In this document: in pieces, positions 16,188 through 26,218 of the stretch
Numbering within the stretch: position 1 is the stretch's first letter
Layout of the letters: the number at the start of each line of letters is the position of its first letter
Assembly (NCBI RefSeq): GCF_026339935.1
Contig: NZ_JAPEPX010000001.1
Span: 5,483,501 to 5,547,500, forward strand
Reading direction: 5' to 3'
Length of the DNA stretch: 64,000 bases
Source: Streptomyces sp. NBC_01551
GTDB lineage: Bacteria > Actinomycetota > Actinomycetes > Streptomycetales > Streptomycetaceae
Translations under genes and position numbers: made by a program
Notes under the pieces: generated by a model
The model's database searches: none
Told to the model about the DNA's origin: nothing
The model's input: only the letters and a program-made list of their open reading frames with translations

Positions 16188-17690
16188 ATGACGGACCGCA
16201 CAGCCGGCGAGAGCCGGGACCGAGTGGAACTCGCGCCAGGCGAAGTCCCCTCGGACGATCGCTTCGCCAACGCCGACCTGCTCCCCGTACCGGTCGAGGC
16301 CAGGCGCTGGACGACGTACAACTTCGCGGCCCTGTGGGTCGGCATGGCGCACAACATCCCCTCCTGGCTGCTCGCCTCCGGGCTGGTGGCCCTGGGGATG
16401 GACTGGAAACAGGCAGTCTTCACCATCGCCCTCGCCAACGTCATCGTGCTGGCGCCGATGCTGCTCACCGGGCACGCGGGTCCCAAGTACGGGATCCCGT
16501 TCCCGGTGCTGGCCCGGGCCTCGTTCGGGGTGCGCGGCGCCAACCTGGCCGCGCTGATCCGGGCGGCCGTGGCCTGCGCCTGGTTCGGGATCCAGACCTG
16601 GATCGGCGGCTCGGGGATCTACGTCCTGCTCGGCGAGATCTTCGGCGGCTGGAGCGACGCGGGGAAGATCGCCGGGCAGCCCTGGCCGCTGTGGCTGTGC
16701 TTCCTCCTCTTCTGGGCCCTCGAACTCGCCATCATCTACCGGGGGATGGAGACCCTGCGGCGCTTCGAGAACTGGGCCGCGCCGTTCGTCATCGTCGGCG
16801 CGCTCGCGCTCTTCGTGTGGATCGGGCTGAAGGCGGGCGGCTTCGGCGAACTCCTCGACCAGCCGTCCGAGCTCGGCTGGGGAGCGGAATTCTGGCCGGT
16901 CTTCTTCCCGTCGCTGATGGGGATGATCGCCTTCTGGTCCACCCTCTCGCTCAACATCCCGGACTTCACCCGCTTCGGCGCCGGCCAGCGCTCCCAGATC
17001 CTCGGACAGACGCTGGGCCTGCCGACCACGATGACCCTCTTCGCGCTGCTGTCGGTGTTCGTCACCTCCGGGTCGCAGGCGGTGTACGGCACGCCGATCT
17101 GGGACCCGGTGGAGCTGGTCGCCAAGGTGGACAGCGTCTTCGGGCTGCTCTACGCCCTGGTGACGGTGCTCGTCGCGACGATCTCGGTGAACATCGCGGC
17201 GAACGTGGTCTCCCCGGCGTACGACCTGGCCAACCTGGCCCCGCGCCTGATCAACTTCCGCACCGGGGCGATGATCACGGGCGTGGTCGGGGTGCTGATC
17301 ATGCCGTGGAAGCTGACCTCCACCCCCGAGCTGTACATCTTCACCTGGCTCGGTCTGGTCGGCGGGCTGCTGGGCACCGTCGCGGGCATCCTCATCGCCG
17401 ACTACTGGATCGTGCGGCGCACCCGGCTGTCGCTGCCCGACCTCTACCGGGAGGGCGGGCCGTACTGGTACCGGGGCGGCTGGAACCCCAAGGCGCTGGC
17501 GGCCTTCGTGGTCGGCGGCGTCCTGGCCATCGGGGGATCGCACTCGGCGCCCGGCGAGGGGCCGTTCCCCGAGGAGGGGCTCATCCCCTTCCTGCGGCCG
17601 CTGGCGGACTACGGCTGGGCGGTGGGGCTGGCCTCGTCCATGGCGCTCTACACGCTCCTCATGCGCGCGGAGCGGCGGAGGGCGGCCTGA
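16188..17690 (+). CDS. NCS1-family nucleobase/hydantoin permease
   Basis: Membrane transporter of 500 aa for cytosine/uracil/allantoin/hydantoin-type substrates, driven by a cation gradient. After a hydrophilic N-terminus it shows about twelve membrane helices. Family strings are WTTYNFAALWVGMAHNIPSW in helix 1, NFRTGAMITG, NIAANVVSPAYDLANLAPR and a GPKYGIPFPVLARASFGVRG loop. It is the last gene of the operon; the AAGGGG ribosome site lies 8 bp before the ATG. Its job is probably to import the ring compound degraded by the preceding enzymes. Confidence 0.92.
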   Translation: MTDRTAGESRDRVELAPGEVPSDDRFANADLLPVPVEARRWTTYNFAALWVGMAHNIPSWLLASGLVALGMDWKQAVFTIALANVIVLAPMLLTGHAGPKYGIPFPVLARASFGVRGANLAALIRAAVACAWFGIQTWIGGSGIYVLLGEIFGGWSDAGKIAGQPWPLWLCFLLFWALELAIIYRGMETLRRFENWAAPFVIVGALALFVWIGLKAGGFGELLDQPSELGWGAEFWPVFFPSLMGMIAFWSTLSLNIPDFTRFGAGQRSQILGQTLGLPTTMTLFALLSVFVTSGSQAVYGTPIWDPVELVAKVDSVFGLLYALVTVLVATISVNIAANVVSPAYDLANLAPRLINFRTGAMITGVVGVLIMPWKLTSTPELYIFTWLGLVGGLLGTVAGILIADYWIVRRTRLSLPDLYREGGPYWYRGGWNPKALAAFVVGGVLAIGGSHSAPGEGPFPEEGLIPFLRPLADYGWAVGLASSMALYTLLMRAERRRAA

Positions 17691-17731
17691 GGGGCGCGGG
17701 CGCGTTCACCGGCGGTCCATCCGGTGTGCGG

Positions 17732-17752
17732 CCGCCCGTCGGTCACGGGCGG
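17732..17752 (+). terminator. Hairpin after the permease gene
   Basis: Perfect 8-bp stem, CCGCCCGT at 17732-17739 and ACGGGCGG at 17745-17752, with a 5-nt loop. A smaller CACCGG/CCGGTG hairpin lies just upstream (17707-17725). There is no T tract, as is common for high-GC actinobacterial terminators. It is placed 42 bp after the operon's last stop and 36 bp before the next ATG. Confidence 0.45.
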
Positions 17753-17787
17753 TGGGGATTGTCCGTCCCGCGTGCTTTGCTGGGGAC

Positions 17788-18612
17788 ATGATCGATGAAT
17801 TCCTGGCCCGTGACCTGTCCGACGTGGAAGAGGCCGTCCGCAAGGCGGCGGCGGTCGAGATCATGCCCCGGTTCCGCCAGCTCGCCGACCACGAGGTCGA
17901 CGAGAAGAGCGGCCCGCACGATCTGGTGACCGTCGCCGACCGCAAGGCGGAGGAGCACCTCACCGCCGCCCTCACCCGGCTGCTGCCCGGCTCGGCCGTC
18001 GTCGGCGAGGAGGCCGTGCACGCCGACCCGAACGTGTACGGGGCGCTGCGCGCCGACGCCCCGGTGTGGATCGTGGACCCGGTCGACGGCACCCGCCAGT
18101 TCGTGGCCGGCGATCCGAACTTCTGCACCCTGGTGGCGCTGGCGCAGCGCGGCGAGATCCTCGCCTCCTGGACCTTCGCCCCGGCACTGGACGAGCTGGC
18201 GACGGCCGTCCGCGGGCAGGGCGCGTACGTCAACGGCGAGCGGATCCACAGCGGTTCGCCCGAGCCGGGCGCCGAACTGCGCGTGGCGATCGCCCACCAC
18301 TTCTACACCAGTGCCGAGGACAAGGAGATCCTGGCCCGCCTGGAGGTGAACGGCGTCGCGCCCCGCCCCTGCGGCTCGGCCGGCCTCGAATACCTCAAGG
18401 TGGCGCGGGGCGAGATGGACGGCCTGGCCTTCACCTGGCCCTCGGCGTGGGACCACGCGGCCGGGCTGCTCCTGGTCGGCGAGGCGGGCGGCGCGCAGAG
18501 CACCGTCGGCGGGGTCCCGTTCCGGGTGGACCGGGACAACGACCTGCCGTTCGCGGTGGGCCGGGACGAGGCCACGACGGTGCGGATCCGCGGGCTCCTG
18601 CGGGGCGAGTGA
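17788..18612 (+). CDS. Inositol-monophosphatase-family phosphatase, HisN-like
   Basis: Mg-dependent sugar or histidinol phosphate phosphatase of 274 aa. The IMPase metal motifs are complete: GEEA (about 72-75), [12 protein letters not shown] (about 93-104) with the two metal aspartates, and the C-terminal [19 protein letters not shown] (about 219-237). In actinomycetes this family includes the bifunctional histidinol-phosphate phosphatase HisN as well as inositol phosphatases; no his gene is nearby, so I give no symbol. I chose ATG 17788 (GGGGA 5 bp upstream) over a longer GTG start. Confidence 0.88.
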   Translation: MIDEFLARDLSDVEEAVRKAAAVEIMPRFRQLADHEVDEKSGPHDLVTVADRKAEEHLTAALTRLLPGSAVVGEEAVHADPNVYGALRADAPVWIVDPVDGTRQFVAGDPNFCTLVALAQRGEILASWTFAPALDELATAVRGQGAYVNGERIHSGSPEPGAELRVAIAHHFYTSAEDKEILARLEVNGVAPRPCGSAGLEYLKVARGEMDGLAFTWPSAWDHAAGLLLVGEAGGAQSTVGGVPFRVDRDNDLPFAVGRDEATTVRIRGLLRGE

Positions 18613-18710
18613 GCGACCGTGGCGACCGGCCGCGGGGATCGACCGTAGGGATCCGGGAGCGGGCCCAATATCCTGGACCCGATGCCGCTGCCGGACGAAG
18701 GAGTCGCAAG

Positions 18711-20126
18711 GTGCCGTCGATTCTCGATGCGGTCGTGGTGGGGGCGGGGCCCAACGGCCTGACGGCCGCGGTCGAACTGGCCCGGCGGGGCTTCTCGGTG
18801 GCCGTGTTCGAGGCGGCCGACACCGTCGGCGGCGGGGCCCGCACCGAGGAACTGACCCTCCCCGGCTTCCGGCACGACCCCTGCTCGGCGGTGCACCCGC
18901 TCGGCATCGGCTCCCCGGTCTTCGCGACGATGCCGCTGGGGCGGTACGGCCTGGAGTGGCTGCACGCGCCGCTGCCCATGGCGCACCCCTTCGACGACGG
19001 CACGGCCGCCGTCCTCTCCCGCTCCGTCGCCGAGACCGCCGCCTCCTTCGGGGCGCGCGACGCGGGCGCGTACCGGCGGCTGGTGGCGCCGTTCCTCGGC
19101 AAATGGGACACCCTGGCCCGCGACTTCATGTCGCTGCCGTCCACGGCGCTGCCCCGCGACCCGCTCACGCTCGCCCGCTTCGGCCTCACCGGGCTGCCGC
19201 CCTCCACCTGGCTGCTGCGCCGCTTCCAGGAGGACCGGGCGCGCTCCCTCTTCGCCGGGCTCGTCGCGCACGTCATCGCCCCGCTCGGCGGGATCGCCAC
19301 CGGCGCCGTCGGCCTGGTCTTCGCGCTCGCCGCGCACGCGAACGGCTGGCCGATGCCGCGCGGCGGCTCGCAGTCCGTCTCCGACGCCCTCGCCGGGTAC
19401 CTGCGCGACCTCGGCGGGACGATCCACACCGGATTCGAGGTCAAGCGCCTCGACGACCTCCCGCCGGCCCGCGCGTACGTCTTCGACACCTCGCCGACCG
19501 CGCTGGCCCGGATCGCCCGGCTGGGCCGCGCGTACGACGGCTACCGGTACGGCGCCGGAGTGTTCAAGATCGACTACGCCCTGTCCGGCCCCGTGCCCTG
19601 GACCGCCGAGGCGCCCCGCCGGGCCGGCACCGTCCAGATCGGCCCGCGCGCCGCCGACATCGACGCCGCCCTGCAACTGGCCACCAGCGGGCGGGCGCCC
19701 CGCAACCCCTTCCTCATCACCGCGCAGCCCAGCCTGGTCGACCCCGGCCGGGCGCCCGAGGGAAAGCACGTGTTCTGGGCGTACGGGCACGTCCCGGCCG
19801 GCTGGGACGGCGACCTCACCGACGCCGTCGAGCGCCAGCTGGAGCGCTTCGCCCCGGGTTTCCGCGACCTGGTGCTCGCCCGCGCCACGGCCGGCCCGCC
19901 GGAGCTGGCCGCCCGCAACCCCAACTACGTCGGCGGGGACATCGCCTGCGGCGCCGCCTCGGGGCTCCAGCTGCTGCTGCGGCCCAAGATCAGCCCGTTC
20001 CCGTACTCGACGGCCCACCCGGCGGTGTTCCTGTGCTCCTCGGCCACCCCGCCGGGCCCGGGCGTGCACGGCATGTCGGGCCACAACGCCGCGAAGGCGG
20101 TGTGGCGGCACCTGCGGGCGCGCTAG
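18711..20126 (+). CDS. FAD-dependent oxidoreductase, phytoene-desaturase-like
   Basis: Flavoprotein of 471 aa. The N-terminal dinucleotide-binding fold is [20 protein letters not shown] with an acidic residue closing the second strand ([16 protein letters not shown]). The C-terminus has the FAD-binding [13 protein letters not shown]. The layout is that of the carotenoid desaturase/retinol-saturase group, but no carotenoid genes surround it, so the substrate is unknown. The GTG start is preceded by GAAGGAG (8 bp). It is probably alone or loosely cotranscribed with the VOC gene downstream. Confidence 0.88.
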   Translation: MPSILDAVVVGAGPNGLTAAVELARRGFSVAVFEAADTVGGGARTEELTLPGFRHDPCSAVHPLGIGSPVFATMPLGRYGLEWLHAPLPMAHPFDDGTAAVLSRSVAETAASFGARDAGAYRRLVAPFLGKWDTLARDFMSLPSTALPRDPLTLARFGLTGLPPSTWLLRRFQEDRARSLFAGLVAHVIAPLGGIATGAVGLVFALAAHANGWPMPRGGSQSVSDALAGYLRDLGGTIHTGFEVKRLDDLPPARAYVFDTSPTALARIARLGRAYDGYRYGAGVFKIDYALSGPVPWTAEAPRRAGTVQIGPRAADIDAALQLATSGRAPRNPFLITAQPSLVDPGRAPEGKHVFWAYGHVPAGWDGDLTDAVERQLERFAPGFRDLVLARATAGPPELAARNPNYVGGDIACGAASGLQLLLRPKISPFPYSTAHPAVFLCSSATPPGPGVHGMSGHNAAKAVWRHLRAR

Positions 20127-20200
20127 GCCCTGTCGGCCGGCCGATGCGTCGCCGCGCCGCCAGGGGGACGATGGGGGAGGGGGTACGGAAGGCGGTCACC

Positions 20201-20590
20201 ATGCTGGGAAAGAGCAAGGGATTCAGCGGCTACTCGGTGGACAGCATCGAGGGCGCCAAGGAGTTCTACGGTCAGACGCTCGGGCTGGACGTCGCCGTGG
20301 ACGACGCGATGGGCATCCTGGTCGTGCACCTCGCCGGGGGCACCGACCTGATGCTCTATCCCAAGGACAACCACGAGCCCGCGACCTTCACCGTCCTGAA
20401 CTTCCCCGTCGACGACATCGACCAGGCCGTCGACGGCCTCGCCGCGCGCGGCGTGACCTTCGAGTTCTACGACGGATTCGACCAGGACGCCAAGGGCATC
20501 GTCCGCGAGGACCCGCCCGGGCCCGCCATCGCCTGGTTCAAGGACCCGGCGGGCAACATCCTGTCCGTGCTCCGGGACACCAAGGCGTAG
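20201..20590 (+). CDS. VOC-superfamily (glyoxalase/bleomycin-resistance-like) protein
   Basis: Protein of 129 aa with the paired beta-alpha-beta-beta-beta units of the vicinal-oxygen-chelate fold: [24 protein letters not shown] at the N-terminal half and [31 protein letters not shown] in the second half. The metal Glu/His pattern is partial, so it may bind a ligand rather than catalyse. ATG 20201 has GGAAGG 8 bp upstream; an in-frame ATG at 20171 adds ten residues and is less well supported. Confidence 0.85.
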   Translation: MLGKSKGFSGYSVDSIEGAKEFYGQTLGLDVAVDDAMGILVVHLAGGTDLMLYPKDNHEPATFTVLNFPVDDIDQAVDGLAARGVTFEFYDGFDQDAKGIVREDPPGPAIAWFKDPAGNILSVLRDTKA

Positions 20591-20630
20591 AGCGGCCCAT
20601 TGGCGGCCCACCGGCGGGGCACTGGCGGCC

Positions 20631-21143
20631 CTACCGGCCCACGCGCTCCGCGAAGACGTCGTACGCCGCCTTGTCGAAGAGGACGAAGCGGACCTCCTCG
20701 ACGTCCGTGGCCGCCGCGCCGACCGTTTCCAGCGCGATCCGAGCGCCGTCGTCCATCGGCCAGCCGTACACGCCCGTGGAGATCGCCGGGAAGGCCACCG
20801 TACGGGCGCCCAGCTCGTCGGCCACCCGCAGCGACTCGCGGTAGCAGGAGGCGAGCAGCGCCGAGCGGTCTTCCTCGCGCGACCACACCGGGCCCACCGT
20901 GTGGATGACCCACCGCGCCGGGAGCCGGCCCGCCGTGGTCGCGACCGCCCGGCCCGTCGCCAGGCCCTTGCCGTACTGGGAGGCGCGCAGCGCCCGGCAG
21001 GCCTCCAGGATCTGCGGCCCGCCCCGCCGGTGGATGGCTCCGTCCACGCCCCCGCCGCCGAGCAGCGAGGAGTTCGCGGCGTTGACCACCGCGTCCGCCT
21101 CCTCGCCGGTGATGTCGCCGAGGACGAGGGTGATACGGGGCAT
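20631..21143 (-). CDS. Macrodomain protein, O-acetyl-ADP-ribose deacetylase-like
   Basis: Single-macrodomain protein of 170 aa. It shows the ADP-ribose pocket: GDITGEEADAVVNAANSSLL near the N-terminus, the GGGGVDGAIHRRGG loop, and the phosphate-binding loop STGVYGWPM. This is the MacroD/YmdB pattern that removes ADP-ribose or hydrolyses O-acetyl-ADP-ribose. Start ATG 21143 has GAAGGA in front; a longer start adds 12 residues. It is convergent with the VOC gene and divergent from the phosphatase gene at 21296. There is no ADP-ribosyltransferase next to it. Confidence 0.92.
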   Translation of the reverse strand: MPRITLVLGDITGEEADAVVNAANSSLLGGGGVDGAIHRRGGPQILEACRALRASQYGKGLATGRAVATTAGRLPARWVIHTVGPVWSREEDRSALLASCYRESLRVADELGARTVAFPAISTGVYGWPMDDGARIALETVGAAATDVEEVRFVLFDKAAYDVFAERVGR

Positions 21144-21295
21144 CGGGGCTTCCTTCGCAGTCGTGTCGATCACGGGCACCCCACGCTAGTGCGCCCGGCC
21201 GTCCGACGGGGCGCCGTCCGAAACAGCGCCGGTCACTGGTGCCTCGGCTAGGGTGAATCGGAAGGAATCAGGCCCCCCGGGGTGAGGTCGGTGCA

Positions 21296-23383
21296 TTGGA
21301 CACTTACCAGTCGACGAGCGAGGTCCCGGATCAGCCGGTGGCGGCTGTCGGGTACGCGGGCGTGCTCCGCGAGCTGCTCCCGATCGCCCTGTGGCGGGAG
21401 GACGCCGAAGGGCGCGTCGTCGAGTGGTCGCTGGCCGCCCAGGACCTCCTCGGGCACCGCCCCGAGGACATCATCGGCCGCGTCGGCACCTCCGTACTCG
21501 TCCCCGAGGCCAACCAAGAGCTCGCCGACGACCTGACCCGGCGCGTGCAGGCGGGGGAGAGCGTCGTCGGCACCCTGCCCGTACGCCACCGCGACGGGCA
21601 CCGGGTGCGGATGGAGATGTGGATCGTCCCGGCCACCGACCCGCAGGGGCGCACGGGAGCCCTGCTCATCGCCGTGGAGACCTCCGAGGTCCTCCACATG
21701 CGGGACTCCCTCGCCACCCTCCAGAGCCTGTTCACGCAGTCGCCCATCGGCCTCGCCACCCTCGGCCCCGACCTGCGCTTCCTGCGGGTCAACGACGCGC
21801 TCGCCCGGATGAACGGCGTCTCCGCCGCCGAACACCTCGGCAAACGCCTCACCGAGGTGGTGCCCGGCGTCAACGCCGTCGCGCTGGAGGCCACGATGCG
21901 GCAGGTCCTGGACCGGGGGACCCCCGTCGTCGACGTCCGCCGCACCGGCCGCACCCCCGCCGACCCCGACCACGACCGGACCTGGTCCTGCTCGTACGCC
22001 CCGCTGCTCGACGCCGCCGGGCGGCGGCTCGGCCTGATCGCCTCCCTCATCGACATCACCGAGGGCCAGCGGGCGCAGGCGGAGGCCGAGCGGGCGCAGC
22101 GCCGGTTCGCCCTGCTGGCCGAGGCGGGCACCCGCATCGGGACCACCCTGGACCTGCGGCAGACCGCCGAGGAGATCGTGGACGTGCTGGTGCCGCAGCT
22201 CGCGGACTCGGCCGACGTCCAGCTGCTGGAGGCGGTGCTCGACCCCGACGACAGCCTCGCGGCCGCCGCGGGCGCCGGCCGGGGCGTGCTGCGCCGGCTC
22301 GCGGCCGTGTTCCCCGACCCGGCCGCGCCCACCGCCAAGCTGGCCCCCGGGCAGACCTTCCAGATCCCGGTGGGCACGGTGTACGAGCGGGTCATCGCCG
22401 ACGGCCTGCCCATGAACCTGTACGTCTCCGACATCCCGGCGCTGATCACCGACCCCCGCGCGGGCGCCCTGCGCGACTACCTCGCCACGCTCGGCTCGGC
22501 CCGGATGGTCCCGCTCGTGGCGCGCGGGCGGGTGCTCGGCGCGGTCGCCGTGACCCGGCTGCGCGAGCGGGAGCCCTTCGACGAGCAGGACTACGTCCTC
22601 ATCGACGAGCTGGTGGCCCGCGCCGCGCTCAACATCGACAACGCCCGGCTGTACACCACCCAGCGGGCGGCGGCCCTCACCCTCCAGCGCAGCCTCACCA
22701 ACAGCGCCCTGCCCAAGGTCACCGGCCTCGAACTGACCGGCCGCTACCTGCCCGCCAGCGAGCACGACGTCGGCGGCGACTGGTTCGACGTCATCCAGCT
22801 GCCCAGCGGCCGCACCGGACTGGTCATCGGCGACGTCATGGGCCACGGCATCCACGCGGCGGCCGTCATGGGCCAGCTGCGCACGGCGGTACGGACCCTC
22901 GCCCGCCACGACGTGCCGCCCGCGCAGATGCTGCGCTCCCTCGACGCCGTCGTCGCGGACCTGGGCGAGGACGAGATGGCCACCTGCGTCTACGCCGTCC
23001 ACGACCCGGTGTCCGGCAGCTGCGTCATCGCCCGGGCCGGCCACCCGCCGCCCGCCGTCGTCACCGCCGACGGGGAGATCACCTTCCTCGACGGCCCGCC
23101 CGGGACCCCGCTCGGCACGGGCGGCCACCACTTCCGCACCGAGGAGGTGCGGCTGCCGCCCGGAAGCCTGCTCGCGCTGTACACCGACGGCCTGATCGAG
23201 GCCCGCGACCGGGACCTCGACGCGGGAATGGAACAGCTCGCGGCGGCGCTGCTGGAGTCCGGGCAGCCCCTGGAGACCCTGTGCGACGGCATCCTGGAAC
23301 GGCTGCTGCCCGGCGCCCCGCAGGACGACGTGGCCGTGCTGCTGGCCCGCACGGTGGGCGTCCGCGCCCCGGGCACCCCCTGA
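21296..23383 (+). CDS. PAS-PAS-GAF-SpoIIE serine phosphatase
   Basis: Soluble PP2C-type phosphatase of 695 aa that would dephosphorylate an anti-sigma antagonist. Order of domains: PAS (about 15-135), second PAS (about 140-260; SPIGLATLGPDLRFLRVNDA), GAF (about 275-450; AEAGTRIGTTLDLRQTAEEI), SpoIIE/RsbU phosphatase (about 460-690). Metal motifs are VGGDWFDVI, VIGDVMGHG, LYTDGLIEAR and DDVAVL. No membrane segment and no ATPase domain are visible. The start is a TTG at 21296 preceded by GGTGAGG; no in-frame ATG or GTG lies upstream in a better position. It converges on the second SpoIIE gene with only 12 bp between stops. Confidence 0.9.
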   Translation: MDTYQSTSEVPDQPVAAVGYAGVLRELLPIALWREDAEGRVVEWSLAAQDLLGHRPEDIIGRVGTSVLVPEANQELADDLTRRVQAGESVVGTLPVRHRDGHRVRMEMWIVPATDPQGRTGALLIAVETSEVLHMRDSLATLQSLFTQSPIGLATLGPDLRFLRVNDALARMNGVSAAEHLGKRLTEVVPGVNAVALEATMRQVLDRGTPVVDVRRTGRTPADPDHDRTWSCSYAPLLDAAGRRLGLIASLIDITEGQRAQAEAERAQRRFALLAEAGTRIGTTLDLRQTAEEIVDVLVPQLADSADVQLLEAVLDPDDSLAAAAGAGRGVLRRLAAVFPDPAAPTAKLAPGQTFQIPVGTVYERVIADGLPMNLYVSDIPALITDPRAGALRDYLATLGSARMVPLVARGRVLGAVAVTRLREREPFDEQDYVLIDELVARAALNIDNARLYTTQRAAALTLQRSLTNSALPKVTGLELTGRYLPASEHDVGGDWFDVIQLPSGRTGLVIGDVMGHGIHAAAVMGQLRTAVRTLARHDVPPAQMLRSLDAVVADLGEDEMATCVYAVHDPVSGSCVIARAGHPPPAVVTADGEITFLDGPPGTPLGTGGHHFRTEEVRLPPGSLLALYTDGLIEARDRDLDAGMEQLAAALLESGQPLETLCDGILERLLPGAPQDDVAVLLARTVGVRAPGTP

Positions 23384-23395
23384 GGAGCGCCCCGC

Positions 23396-26191
23396 TCACC
23401 AGGCCAGGTCCTCCAGGGCGTCCAGGTCCAGCGCGGTGGCCGCCGGATCCGAGCCCCCGGTCAGCGGGACCTCGGCCCAGATGACCTTGCCGCGCTCGGT
23501 GTAGCGGGTGCCCCACCGGTCCGCGTACTGCGCGACGAGGAACAGCCCGCGCCCGCCCTCGTCGGTGGTGGCCGCGTACCGCAGGTGCGGGGAGGTGCTG
23601 CTGCCGTCGGAGACCTCGCAGATCAGGGTGCGGTCCCGCAGCAGACGCACCCGGACCGGCGCGTTCCCGTACCGGATCGCGTTGGTGATGAGCTCGCTGA
23701 GGATGAGCTCGGTGGTGAAGGCGATGTCCTCCAGCCCCCACGCGGTGAGCTGCGCCGAGCCCGCGTTGCGCACCCGCGAGACCGCCGACGGGTCGCCGGG
23801 CACCTCCCACTCCGCGATCCGGTCCGGCTCCAGCCGCCGGGTGTCGGCGACCAGCAGGGCGATGTCGTCGCTCGGCGCCGGGAACAGCAGCGCAGCCAGC
23901 ACGTCCGCGCACGCCTGGTCGGGGCTGCGGCCGGGCTGCTCCAGCGTCCGGCGCAGCAGCGCCTGACCGGTGTCGAAGTCCCGGTCGCGGTCCTCCAGCA
24001 GGCCGTCGGTGAACAGCACGAGCCGGCTCCGCTCCGGCAGCGACAGCTCGGCCTTCTCGAACGGCATCCCGCCCACCCCCAGCGGCAGCCCGGCGGGCAG
24101 CTCGGGGAACTCCACGCGCCCGTCCGGGTGCACCAGGGCGGGCCCCGGATGCCCGGCGCTGGCCATCGTGCAGCGCCCGGAGACCGGGTCGTAGACCGCG
24201 TACAGGCAGGTGGCGCCCGTGACACCGGACTGCTCCCCGCGGCCCTCGGCGCCGGCGGCACTCTCGTTCTGGTCGATCCGGTCGATCAGCTCGTCCAGGT
24301 GCCCCAGCAGCTCGTCCGGCGGCAGGTCCAGCGTGGAGAAGTTGTGCACCGCAGTGCGCAGCCGGCCCATCGTCGCCGCCGCGTGCACCCCGTGGCCGAC
24401 GACGTCCCCGACGACCAGCGCCACCCGGGCGCCCGGCAGCGGGATCACGTCGAACCAGTCCCCGCCCACCCCGGCCTTCGCCGGCAGGTACCGGAACGCG
24501 ACGTCCACGGCGCTCAGGTCCGGCAGCACCCGCGGCAGCAGGCTCCGCTGGAGCGCCACCGCGGTGGCGTGCTCGCGCGTGTAGCGGCGGGCGTTGTCGA
24601 TGGAGACGGCGGCCCGCGCCCCCAGCTCCTCCGCGAACGAGAGGTCCTCCTCGTCGAAGGCCTCCGGGGTGTCCGCCCGCCAGAAGTTCGCCATTCCGAG
24701 GACCACCCCGCGCGCCTGGAGCGGTACGGAGATCAGCGAGTGCAGCCCGTAGTCCAGGGCGATCCGGGTGCCCTCGTGGTCCTGGGCCCGCCAGCCGAAC
24801 GCCTCGTTCAGATCGGCCGCGAGCACCGCCCGCCCGGCGTCCAGCGCCGCCGACATCGGCGCGGTCGGCACCACGAACCGGATGACGTCGCCTACCGGCT
24901 GGAGCGGCTGGTCGGTGCGGATCCCGGTCATCGCCGCCCGGCGCATCTCCGTGTACACGCCGTTGGCGACCGAGGGCTCCTCGCCGTGCAGCACCGGCTC
25001 CAGCAGCTCCACGGTGACGAAGTCCGCGAACCGCGGCACCGCGACCTCCGACAGCTCCTCGGCGGTGCGCACCACGTCCAGGGTCGTCCCGATGCTCACC
25101 CCGGCCTCGTACAGCAGCTGGAGCCGGCCCCGGGCCACCTCGGCGCGGCCGGAGAGCGAGGCGAGCTCGGTGGTGTCGCGCAGGGTCATCACGCTGCCCG
25201 AGGGCATGCCCGCGTACTGCTTGGTGGGGCGTACGTTCACTGCGAGCAGCCTGTTGTTCGCCAGGTGGACCTCGTCCGTCGCGACCCGCCCGGACGCCAG
25301 CAGCGCGGCGGTGCGCGGGTCGAGCCCGAGTTCGCCGACGTGCCGCCCCTCGGCGTCCGCCGGCAGGTCCAGCAGCCTCCGCCCCTCGTCGTTGGCCAGC
25401 AGCAGCCGGCGTTCCGCGTCGATGATGAGCACGCCCTCGCGCACGGCGTGCAGGACCGCCTCGTGGTGCTCGTTCATCCGGGTCATCTCGGCCTCGCCGA
25501 GGCCCCGGGTCTGGCGCCGCAGCCGCCGGCTGACCAGGAAGGCGCCGCCGGTGCCGAGCACCAGCGCCCCGGCCGCGGCCCCGAGCAGCAGCGGCAGCTG
25601 CTTGCGGACCACGTCGGAGACGTTCTCGATCTCGATGCCGGTGCCGACCAGGCCGACGACGTTGCCGTTCTTGTCCTGGACGGGGACCACCGCGCGGACC
25701 GCGTCGCTCGGGGTGCCCTTGAACACCTCGGTGAAGGCCTCTCCGCGCACGGCCCGGGACAGGTCGCCGGTGGCGCGCCGGCCGATCAGGTTGGGCCGGG
25801 CGTCGGTGTAGCGGATCCCGTCGGTGGTCATGACGGCGATGAAGTCCACGCCGGAGCCCAGGCGGGCGGCCTCGGTGAGCGGCTGGAGCTCGGTGGTCGG
25901 ATTGGGCGCCTTCAGCGCCTGCGGGAGGCCCGGGGCGTGCGCGAACGCCTCGGCGGCGGCGAGCGAGCGGTTGCGGGCGTCGCGCTCGCTGTTGAAGCGC
26001 GCTTGGTAGACGAGGGCCAGCGTGGCGGCGGCGATCAGCACGAGCACGATGACGGCCTGGAGGGCGAACACCTGACCGGCGACGCTGTGCGGCGCGCGTG
26101 ACAGGCGAGCGGGCGGGAACGCCCGCTGCCCGGCCGACTTGGGGGGCGGTGATGCCGGTGATCCCCTCGGTCGGCCAAAACGTCCTGTCAT
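23396..26191 (-). CDS. Membrane CACHE-PAS-GAF-SpoIIE phosphatase with anti-sigma-type ATPase domain
   Basis: Sensor phosphatase of 931 aa. A first membrane helix (about 43-63, VFALQAVIVLVLIAAATLAL) and a second (about 195-215) enclose an extracellular PAS-like CACHE domain of the DcuS/CitA type (DFIAVMTTDGIRYTDARPNL). Inside follow PAS (about 240-345), GAF (about 355-550), SpoIIE phosphatase (about 570-790; VGGDWFDVI, VVGDVVGHG, LFTDGLLEDRDRD, SDDIALL) and a C-terminal RsbW-like HATPase (about 805-905; SELITNAIRYG, TDEGGRGLFLV). Kinase-like and phosphatase modules in one chain suggest a self-contained partner-switch controller. ATG 26191 is the start. Confidence 0.93.
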   Translation of the reverse strand: MTGRFGRPRGSPASPPPKSAGQRAFPPARLSRAPHSVAGQVFALQAVIVLVLIAAATLALVYQARFNSERDARNRSLAAAEAFAHAPGLPQALKAPNPTTELQPLTEAARLGSGVDFIAVMTTDGIRYTDARPNLIGRRATGDLSRAVRGEAFTEVFKGTPSDAVRAVVPVQDKNGNVVGLVGTGIEIENVSDVVRKQLPLLLGAAAGALVLGTGGAFLVSRRLRRQTRGLGEAEMTRMNEHHEAVLHAVREGVLIIDAERRLLLANDEGRRLLDLPADAEGRHVGELGLDPRTAALLASGRVATDEVHLANNRLLAVNVRPTKQYAGMPSGSVMTLRDTTELASLSGRAEVARGRLQLLYEAGVSIGTTLDVVRTAEELSEVAVPRFADFVTVELLEPVLHGEEPSVANGVYTEMRRAAMTGIRTDQPLQPVGDVIRFVVPTAPMSAALDAGRAVLAADLNEAFGWRAQDHEGTRIALDYGLHSLISVPLQARGVVLGMANFWRADTPEAFDEEDLSFAEELGARAAVSIDNARRYTREHATAVALQRSLLPRVLPDLSAVDVAFRYLPAKAGVGGDWFDVIPLPGARVALVVGDVVGHGVHAAATMGRLRTAVHNFSTLDLPPDELLGHLDELIDRIDQNESAAGAEGRGEQSGVTGATCLYAVYDPVSGRCTMASAGHPGPALVHPDGRVEFPELPAGLPLGVGGMPFEKAELSLPERSRLVLFTDGLLEDRDRDFDTGQALLRRTLEQPGRSPDQACADVLAALLFPAPSDDIALLVADTRRLEPDRIAEWEVPGDPSAVSRVRNAGSAQLTAWGLEDIAFTTELILSELITNAIRYGNAPVRVRLLRDRTLICEVSDGSSTSPHLRYAATTDEGGRGLFLVAQYADRWGTRYTERGKVIWAEVPLTGGSDPAATALDLDALEDLAW

Positions 26192-26218
26192 GAGCCATTT
26201 CTAACACTGTCGGGGAGG

